NCBI GenBank assembly: GCA_902583445.1
Contig: CACHVZ010000002.1
Location: 1-64,000, forward strand
From: an uncultured Bacteroidota bacterium
GTDB lineage: Bacteria; Bacteroidota; Bacteroidia; Flavobacteriales; Flavobacteriaceae
DNA: 64,000 bases
Direction of reading: 5' to 3'
Below the pieces are notes generated by a model that was not told where the DNA came from, searched no databases, and worked only from the letters and a program-made list of their open reading frames with translations. The first letter of the stretch is position 1, and each line of letters opens with the position of its first letter. Position numbers and translations under genes: made by a program. Positions 57,687-64,000 of the stretch are shown one piece after another.

Positions 57687-58004
57687 ATGAAAAAAGATGA
57701 TTTTTTTCAAAGAGTTTATCATGTTGTGAGAAGAATACCATACGGTAGAGTTACAACTTATGGCTTAATTGCAATCCACCTAGGATCTTCTTCAAGTGCA
57801 CGAACAGTTGGTTGGGCATTAAATGCTAGTCATAGTGATTCTTCAATACCTGCCCATAGAGTTGTAAATAGAAATGGACTTTTAACAGGTAAACATCATT
57901 TTAGAGGTTTTGAATTAATGCGACAATTATTGGAGAGTGAAGGAATAATGGTAGAAGATGATAAAGTATTAGATTTTGAACAAAAGATTTGGACCCCTAA
58001 ATAA
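57687..58004 (+). CDS. MGMT/alkyltransferase-like (ATL) DNA-binding protein
   Basis: RIPYGRVTTYGLIAIHLG, RTVGWALN, IPAHRVVNRNG (Ala at the alkyl-acceptor Cys position). Confidence 0.9.
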   Translation: MKKDDFFQRVYHVVRRIPYGRVTTYGLIAIHLGSSSSARTVGWALNASHSDSSIPAHRVVNRNGLLTGKHHFRGFELMRQLLESEGIMVEDDKVLDFEQKIWTPK

Positions 58005-58062
58005 TTAGTATTTTCTTAGGTTTTTTAAGTTATTACTTACTAGTATATTTGTAATAAGTTTT

Positions 58063-59190
58063 ATGGAGCTATCAAAAAAAAATATTTCAAAGACTCTTGA
58101 AAAAATTAGTATATCAGGTTCAGATGATAACATAGTTTCATCTGGAGCTATAAAAAATATTCAAGTTTTTGGTGATCAAGTTGATATTGATCTATCATTA
58201 AGTAATCCAACTCTTCAGGCAAGAAAAAAGCTTGAGGTAGATATAATGAAAATTATTCATAATGAGATTTATGAAAAAGCTAAGATAAATATCAACACAA
58301 AAATTGAAAAGGCATCTAATAAAATCTCATCACAATCAAAAAAAATTTCTGGTGTTGATTCAATTATTGCAGTTTCATCGGCTAAAGGTGGAGTAGGTAA
58401 GTCTACTTTAACAATAAATCTTGCTGCTTCTTTAGCAAAAAAAGGATGTAAAGTAGGAATTTTAGATGCAGACATTTATGGTCCATCTGTACCAACAATG
58501 ATGGATGTTGAAGGCTATGTCCCTAAGTCAATCAAAGTTAATGATCAGTCAAAAATTGAACCAATTGAAAGTTACGGTGTTAAAATTATGTCAATAGGCT
58601 TTTTTACAAAGCTTGATCAGGCTGTCGTCTGGAGAGGTCCCATGGCTTCCAAAGCCCTAAACCAAATGATTTTTGATACTAATTGGGGTGAACTTGATTT
58701 TCTGTTTCTAGATCTCCCTCCAGGTACTGGTGATATCCATCTAAGTCTGGTTCAATCACTTCCTATTACAGGATCAATTATTGTTAGTACACCTCAGAAT
58801 GTAGCTCTTGCAGATGCTAGAAGAGGTATTAAAATGTTCCAACAGGAAAGTATCTCAGTTCCAATTCTTGGATTGGTTGAGAACATGGCATATTTTAAAA
58901 CAGATGACTCTGAAGACAAACATTATATTTTTGGAGAGGATGGAGTTAAATATCTTTCAAAGGACTTAAATATCAATTTTCTAGGAGAGATACCCCTAAT
59001 TAAAAGTCTAAGAGAAGCATCTGACTTTGGAAGACCAGGTTCACTCCAAGAATCGACTGAAGTTTCAGAAATATTTGATAATATTTCAAAAAATGTAGTT
59101 GAGCAGTTATTAAAAAGAAATAAAGAATTACCTCCTACTAAAATTGTAGAAATCACTAACTTAGTTGGATGTTCAGCAGTTAAAAAATAA
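58063..59190 (+). CDS. mrp: Mrp/NBP35-family ATP-binding Fe-S carrier
   Basis: AVSSAKGGVGKSTLTINLAASLAKKG (deviant Walker A), DADIYGPSVPTMM, LFLDLPPGTGDIHLSLVQSLPITGSIIVSTPQNVALADARR. Confidence 0.94.
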   Translation: MELSKKNISKTLEKISISGSDDNIVSSGAIKNIQVFGDQVDIDLSLSNPTLQARKKLEVDIMKIIHNEIYEKAKININTKIEKASNKISSQSKKISGVDSIIAVSSAKGGVGKSTLTINLAASLAKKGCKVGILDADIYGPSVPTMMDVEGYVPKSIKVNDQSKIEPIESYGVKIMSIGFFTKLDQAVVWRGPMASKALNQMIFDTNWGELDFLFLDLPPGTGDIHLSLVQSLPITGSIIVSTPQNVALADARRGIKMFQQESISVPILGLVENMAYFKTDDSEDKHYIFGEDGVKYLSKDLNINFLGEIPLIKSLREASDFGRPGSLQESTEVSEIFDNISKNVVEQLLKRNKELPPTKIVEITNLVGCSAVKK

Positions 59191-59432
59191 TGACTAAACT
59201 TGAAAATAAAATCTTAGAAGCATTAAATGAAATTAGGCCATATTTAGTTCAGGATGGTGGTGATATTTCACTCTCTTCAATTAGTGGCAAAAAAGTCAAG
59301 GTCAAACTTCATGGTGCTTGTGCTGATTGTAAAGTGAATCAAATGACTCTAAAAAATGGTGTTGAGACAACAATTAAAAAGTACGCACCCGAGATTGAAG
59401 TTGTTGAATCTGTACTTCCTCTTTCTGAATGA
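59190..59432 (+). CDS. NifU C-terminal-like (Nfu) Fe-S scaffold
   Basis: LNEIRPYLVQDGGDISLSSISG...KLHGACADCKVNQMTLKNGVETTIKKYAPEI (CxxC). Confidence 0.92.
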   Translation: MTKLENKILEALNEIRPYLVQDGGDISLSSISGKKVKVKLHGACADCKVNQMTLKNGVETTIKKYAPEIEVVESVLPLSE

Positions 59433-60481
59433 TAAAAACTGATATATTAATAATTGGTGCTGGCCCTACAGGATTATTTGCAGTATTTGAAGCTGGTCTA
59501 TTAAAGATGAAATGCCATATTCTTGATTCTCTTACACAGCCCGGAGGGCAACTTATTGAATTATATCCAAAAAAACCTATCTATGATATTCCAGGATATC
59601 CAGAGATAATCGCCAGTGACTTGATTGAAAATCTTCTAGAACAGATTAAGCCTTTTTCTCCCTCATATACTCTAGGTGAGACTGCTAAAGGAATTGAAAA
59701 GCTTAATGATGGATCATTCATTGTTTCAACGGAAAAGAAGACTAAAATAAATGCTAGTATTATAGCAATAGCTGGAGGCCTTGGAACTTTTACTCCTAGA
59801 AAACCAAATATTTCTAATATATCTGATTATGAAGAAAATGGTGTTCTCTACATGGTTAAGAATCCTGATGATTTTCGTGATAAAAATGTTTTGATTGCAG
59901 GTGGTGGTGACTCTGCTCTTGATTGGACTATACACTTGTCTAAAGTTGCTAAAAAAGTAACTTTAGTTCATAGAAGAAATGAATTTAGGGGAGCTGATGA
60001 ATCTGTAACAAAGGTTCAAGAATTAAAAAATTCTGGAAAAATTGATGTGATAACTCCTGGCCAAGTTACTCAACTTCATGGCGACAAATCTTTAAGCTCT
60101 GTTTCTATTGATATGGATGGAAAGACTGAAACTTATAATGTAGACTATTTTATTCCTTTATTTGGACTTATCCCAAGGCTTGGGCCAATTAAAGATTGGG
60201 GACTTAATATCGAGAACAATGCAATAAAAGTTAATAATAGTTTGGATTATCAGACTAACATTGATGGTATTTATGCTATTGGAGACGTTAATACATACCC
60301 AGGAAAACTCAAATTAATACTTTCTGGTTTTCATGAAGCAGCAGTAATGTGTCATAGTGCTTATTCTAAGTTAAATAATGGTAAAAAGAACATCCTCAAA
60401 TATACAACTGTAAGTGGTGTGGAAGGATTTGATGGATCAAAAAAAGAAGCCAAAAAGTCTCAAATTAAAAAGATTGACTAG
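59429..60481 (+). CDS. Thioredoxin-reductase-like ferredoxin-NADP+ reductase
   Basis: DILIIGAGPTGLFAVFEAGL, QPGGQLIELYPKKPIYDIPGYP, VLIAGGGDSALDW, GIYAIGDVNTYPGK; no TrxR CxxC. Confidence 0.9.
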   Translation: MIKTDILIIGAGPTGLFAVFEAGLLKMKCHILDSLTQPGGQLIELYPKKPIYDIPGYPEIIASDLIENLLEQIKPFSPSYTLGETAKGIEKLNDGSFIVSTEKKTKINASIIAIAGGLGTFTPRKPNISNISDYEENGVLYMVKNPDDFRDKNVLIAGGGDSALDWTIHLSKVAKKVTLVHRRNEFRGADESVTKVQELKNSGKIDVITPGQVTQLHGDKSLSSVSIDMDGKTETYNVDYFIPLFGLIPRLGPIKDWGLNIENNAIKVNNSLDYQTNIDGIYAIGDVNTYPGKLKLILSGFHEAAVMCHSAYSKLNNGKKNILKYTTVSGVEGFDGSKKEAKKSQIKKID

Positions 60482-61938
60482 ATCTTATTAATGAAGTTAT
60501 TAAAAGGGTCCTTAAATTCAACTCCGTTATTTGTCCTCATTATTGTCAACTTATTAAAACCTTCAAGTCCCCATAATAAGAATTCAATAAAGAAAAGTTT
60601 ATCCTTTTTATCAATGTCTGGAATAAATTTGTTTAAGATTGAATCTGCATCTTTAACTTTATTGAGAATTGATTCGTAATCTTTGTTACTTAAATCATCT
60701 CTAAGAATTACTTGATTGACTGTAAACCATTCTAGAATAGAATCATAAACTGATATTTCATCTGGTTTTGTAAGTTTCTCAATTTTTGGAAAATATTTTA
60801 TAAATAATGTCTTTACGGCATCTGATATTAAATTATAGGAAACCTGCTCAGCTCCTTCTTCCTCTCCTTCATAAACAAGCTCAACTTTACCATTTATTGA
60901 TGAGATGACTGAGTTAAAATCAGACATTCTGATTGACGTTATTTCTTCTTTATTGATTAACATTCTTCTTTCTGCTGAGCTAACTAGGTTTTGTAGACTA
61001 GTAATACTCATTCTAGCACTTACTCCACTTTTTTTGTCTACCAACTCACTTTCTCTTGCTTCGAAAGATACTTGTTCAATAATATCTCTTGCAATCTCTG
61101 GTATATGTATCTTTGAAATAGTTTTAGAATTCAATTTTGACTCTTGACTTGTAATTGTTTTTGCAATATCTACAGATTCAGGGTAATGAGTTAAAATCTG
61201 AGAACCAATTCTATCTTTTAATGGTGTAACAATACTTCCTCTGTTTGTATAATCCTCTGGGTTAGAGGTGAAAATAAATTGTATATCAAGGGGAAGCCTA
61301 ACCTTGAATCCTCTTATTTGTATTTCTTTTTCTTCAAGGATTGAGAATAAAGAAACTTGAATTCTCGGTTGAAGATCCGGCAGCTCATTTAAAACAAAAA
61401 TACATCTGTGAGCTCTAGGTATTAAACCAAAATGAATTACCTCTTCATCAGAATAGGATAACTTGAGATTAGTAGCTTTGATTGGATCTATATCACCTAT
61501 TAAATCAGAAACAGTTACATCAGGCGTTGCAAGTTTTTCGTAAAATCTTTCACTCTTATGAATCCAGTCAATCTCTGAATTATCTCCATCTGATTTTATT
61601 TTTTCTAAAGAACTTTTGAAGATTGGATTCAAAGGATCATCATTTGTGTCAGAATCTTTAACAATAGGAATCCACTCGTCTAATAGTTCTATACAAGTTC
61701 TTGCAAGTTTTGTTTTTGCTTGACCTCTTAGACCAAGAAGATTGATACTATGATTAGATAAAAATGCCCTTTCTACACTTGGAATAACTGTTTCCTCATA
61801 CCCAATTAATTCGGAAAAAACATTTTTTCCATTTAGCAAATTTGACCTAAGATTATCAGTTATTTCTTGGTTCAAAGTTTTTGAATGGTAACCACTCTTT
61901 TTTAATTCTCCTATTGTTTTGTGTTTAGGTTTTTTCAT
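60478..61938 (-). CDS. Magnesium-chelatase ChlI/MoxR-like AAA+ ATPase
   Basis: NLLGLRGQAKTKLARTCIELL, FVLNELPDLQPRIQVSLFSILEEKEIQIRG, FIFTSNPEDYTNRGSIVTPLKDRIGSQI. Confidence 0.87.
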   Translation of the reverse strand: MKKPKHKTIGELKKSGYHSKTLNQEITDNLRSNLLNGKNVFSELIGYEETVIPSVERAFLSNHSINLLGLRGQAKTKLARTCIELLDEWIPIVKDSDTNDDPLNPIFKSSLEKIKSDGDNSEIDWIHKSERFYEKLATPDVTVSDLIGDIDPIKATNLKLSYSDEEVIHFGLIPRAHRCIFVLNELPDLQPRIQVSLFSILEEKEIQIRGFKVRLPLDIQFIFTSNPEDYTNRGSIVTPLKDRIGSQILTHYPESVDIAKTITSQESKLNSKTISKIHIPEIARDIIEQVSFEARESELVDKKSGVSARMSITSLQNLVSSAERRMLINKEEITSIRMSDFNSVISSINGKVELVYEGEEEGAEQVSYNLISDAVKTLFIKYFPKIEKLTKPDEISVYDSILEWFTVNQVILRDDLSNKDYESILNKVKDADSILNKFIPDIDKKDKLFFIEFLLWGLEGFNKLTIMRTNNGVEFKDPFNNFINKI

Positions 61939-63041
61939 TATCTCAATTTTTGTCTTCTATTTTTGTCATAATCTTCAAATATCATTTCACTCAATCCATC
62001 AAGACCTGTGTAAAATGCTTTACCGTTATTTACTTCAGAGAATTTTTTTACAAATGTCTGAAGATATGGATCACTAGCGATCATAAAAGTAGTTATTGGA
62101 ATATTATTCTTTTTTGCTTGTCTAGCCCTATTATAGCATTGATCCAAGATGAAGTTATCAAGTCCAGCACTATTTTTGTAAAAGCCATCTTTCGTAAACA
62201 TACAACTAGGTTTTCCGTCAGTTATCATAAATATCTGTTTGTTATTATTTTTTCTCTTTCTAAGAATATCAAAAGCTAGATCAAGACCAGCAACTGTGTT
62301 AGTGTGATAAGGACCCACCTTTAAATATGGGAGGTCTTTGATACTGATTGGTCTTGCCTCATCTCCAAATGATAAAATATCAATAGTATCTTTTGGAAAT
62401 TTTGTTTTAATATATTCAACCAATGCCATAGCAACCTTTTTTGCTGGTGTGATCCTATCTTCACCATAAAGGATCATGCTGTGACTTATATCAATCATAA
62501 GTACTGTACTCATCTGTGAATTATGATTTGAATTCCAAACAACTAAATCATCCTTCTTTAGACTTAAATCATTTTCACCTGAAGATATTATAGCATTTTT
62601 TAGACTTTCAGTTAACAAAATTCTATCAAGCGGGTCACCAAATTCGAAATCTTTAATGTTTAGATTTTCATCACTTCCAGAAGATGAATATTTTGTCTTA
62701 TGATTACCTTTTTTTGTTTTTTTAAGGTTTCCAAATAAGTGTTTGAGTACATGCTTCCTAAGAAGTCTCTCTGTTTTAGAGCTAATCTTTATACTATCTC
62801 CATTTGCTGAAATCTCTTTTCTTATATATCCTTTTTTTAAAAGATCATTAACGAAATCATCAATTGTATAATTTTCATCGGTCAGTTTATATTCTTTATC
62901 AAGTTCTCTAAGCCATTCAATAGCTTCGTCAAAATCACCAGATGTATGAATTATTAGCTCTTTAAAAATATTAAATAGCTTTTCAAATGGTGATAGGGTA
63001 GGTTCTTGAAAAGAACTGAATTTAAAAGCTGACTTTTTCAA
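61938..63041 (-). CDS. VWA-domain protein (ChlD/CoxE-like partner)
   Basis: TVLMIDISHSMILYGEDRITPAKKVAMALVEYI (MIDAS DxSxS), FMITDGKPSCM; directly upstream of the AAA+ gene. Confidence 0.87.
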   Translation of the reverse strand: MKKSAFKFSSFQEPTLSPFEKLFNIFKELIIHTSGDFDEAIEWLRELDKEYKLTDENYTIDDFVNDLLKKGYIRKEISANGDSIKISSKTERLLRKHVLKHLFGNLKKTKKGNHKTKYSSSGSDENLNIKDFEFGDPLDRILLTESLKNAIISSGENDLSLKKDDLVVWNSNHNSQMSTVLMIDISHSMILYGEDRITPAKKVAMALVEYIKTKFPKDTIDILSFGDEARPISIKDLPYLKVGPYHTNTVAGLDLAFDILRKRKNNNKQIFMITDGKPSCMFTKDGFYKNSAGLDNFILDQCYNRARQAKKNNIPITTFMIASDPYLQTFVKKFSEVNNGKAFYTGLDGLSEMIFEDYDKNRRQKLR

Positions 63042-63134
63042 ATTAATTTACTTTTAGGAAACCCAAATTAAACAAATAATATTCATCCTGGAGTTTATCT
63101 TTACTATATTTAAAGGATTTTTAACAATATTTAA

Positions 63135-64000
63135 ATGGTTGAGCAGGATTTTATTTGTTCTGATAGTTTTGAGTCTACTGGAATAGTTGAGTGGAATTCT
63201 CCAAGTAATATTGCTCTTGTTAAGTATTGGGGTAAAAAACAAAATCAAATACCTCAAAATCCATCTATTAGTTTTACTTTATCTAAGTGCTATACAAATA
63301 CTGTAGTTGAATTTAAACCAAAAAAAAATACTCAAAATGAAATATATTTCACATTTGATGGAAAGGAAAATCAAGATTTTGAAAAAAAAGTAAATGCTTT
63401 TATAAAAAGTATTGATAAGTATTTTGGATTTCTAAAAAATCATGATTTATACATAAACTCAAAAAATAATTTTCCACATAGTAGTGGAATTGCATCTTCT
63501 GCATCTTCTATGTCAGCTTTGGCATCATGTTTAGTAGATATTGAATCTCAGATTACAAGTAATGATAATAATTTTAATCTTAGAAAGAAATCATTTATAT
63601 CTAGACTTGGATCCGGAAGTGCATCTAGGAGTATTGAAGGTCCAGTAACACTATGGGGGAAAACAGATGCTTATAAAGAAAGTTCAGATTTATATGCTGT
63701 GAATATTTCAAATGAGGTTGATAAAATATTTCATGATTATAATAATACAATATTGATAATTGATCCTGGTCAGAAAGTGATTTCAAGTTCTTTAGGACAT
63801 GAGTTAATGAATAAGAACCCTTTTTCTAAAAAAAGATTTGAAATTGCAAAAAATAATATTGAAAGACTAAAAGATATTTTACAATCAGGTGAGTTAGATG
63901 ACTTCATTAGTATTACTGAATCAGAAGCATTGATGATTCACTCTTTAATGTTGTCATCAGACCCATACTATATACTTATGAAGCCAAATACTTTAGAGGC
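63135..64000 (+). CDS. mvaD: Diphosphomevalonate decarboxylase (partial, runs off window end)
   Basis: WNSPSNIALVKYWGKKQNQIPQNPSISFTLS, HSSGIASSASSMSALASCLVD, RLGSGSASRSIEGPVTLWGK. Confidence 0.92.
   Translation, partial: MVEQDFICSDSFESTGIVEWNSPSNIALVKYWGKKQNQIPQNPSISFTLSKCYTNTVVEFKPKKNTQNEIYFTFDGKENQDFEKKVNAFIKSIDKYFGFLKNHDLYINSKNNFPHSSGIASSASSMSALASCLVDIESQITSNDNNFNLRKKSFISRLGSGSASRSIEGPVTLWGKTDAYKESSDLYAVNISNEVDKIFHDYNNTILIIDPGQKVISSSLGHELMNKNPFSKKRFEIAKNNIERLKDILQSGELDDFISITESEALMIHSLMLSSDPYYILMKPNTLE

Noticed and set aside
63054-63257. 67-aa minus-strand ORF at the mvaD start
   Set aside because: Overlaps the clear mvaD N-terminus (WNSPSNIALVKYWGKKQ) on the opposite strand.
1-64000. 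CRISPR arrays, retrons, prophage or defence islands
   Set aside because: No regularly spaced repeats, cas genes, reverse transcriptase, restriction-modification or phage structural genes were seen; all large ORFs are accounted for by other families.

Overview
AT-rich chromosomal window from a Bacteroidetes (Flavobacteriia-like) genome. This assignment is inferred from gene content: ExbB/ExbD/ExbD with a PorT-like protein, DUF3098/DUF4271/DUF4296, gliding-clade synteny and TAnnTTTG-type promoters. Most of the window is dense housekeeping sequence: rpsP, clpPX, folK, mutS, fadBA-like, umuDC, sucAB, tatD, fabH, exbBD, rpoN, asnS, frr, pyrH, truB, ftsX, leuS, hemD, pyrC, tyrS, a PhoBR-like two-component pair, mrp-nfu-FNR, a ChlI/VWA pair and partial mvaD. 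Three tRNAs are present: Gly-GCC, Leu-UAA and Ser-GGA. The clearest accessory region is ~12.23-19.05 kb, immediately downstream of tRNA-Leu. It holds a compact eight-gene minus-strand operon: FAD oxidoreductase, SAM methyltransferase, type III polyketide synthase, FabI/FabL-like SDR, FabZ-like dehydratase, KAS II-like ketosynthase, acyl carrier protein and phosphopantetheinyl transferase. It is bracketed by near-identical, same-orientation TTGGCAACA doublets and preceded by an orphan N-terminal (arm-binding) fragment of a tyrosine recombinase. I interpret it as a degenerate tRNA-associated integrative element carrying a phenolic-lipid/alkyl-polyketide pathway with its own fatty-acyl starter-supply module. 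Other points of interest are a PAHRVV alkyltransferase-like protein, an Smr-like ORF overlapping mutS, a coiled-coil lipoprotein with HEATH, an AraC-type HTH remnant, and an orphan start-less reading frame after fabH. No database searches were run; product calls come from motif and family recognition.
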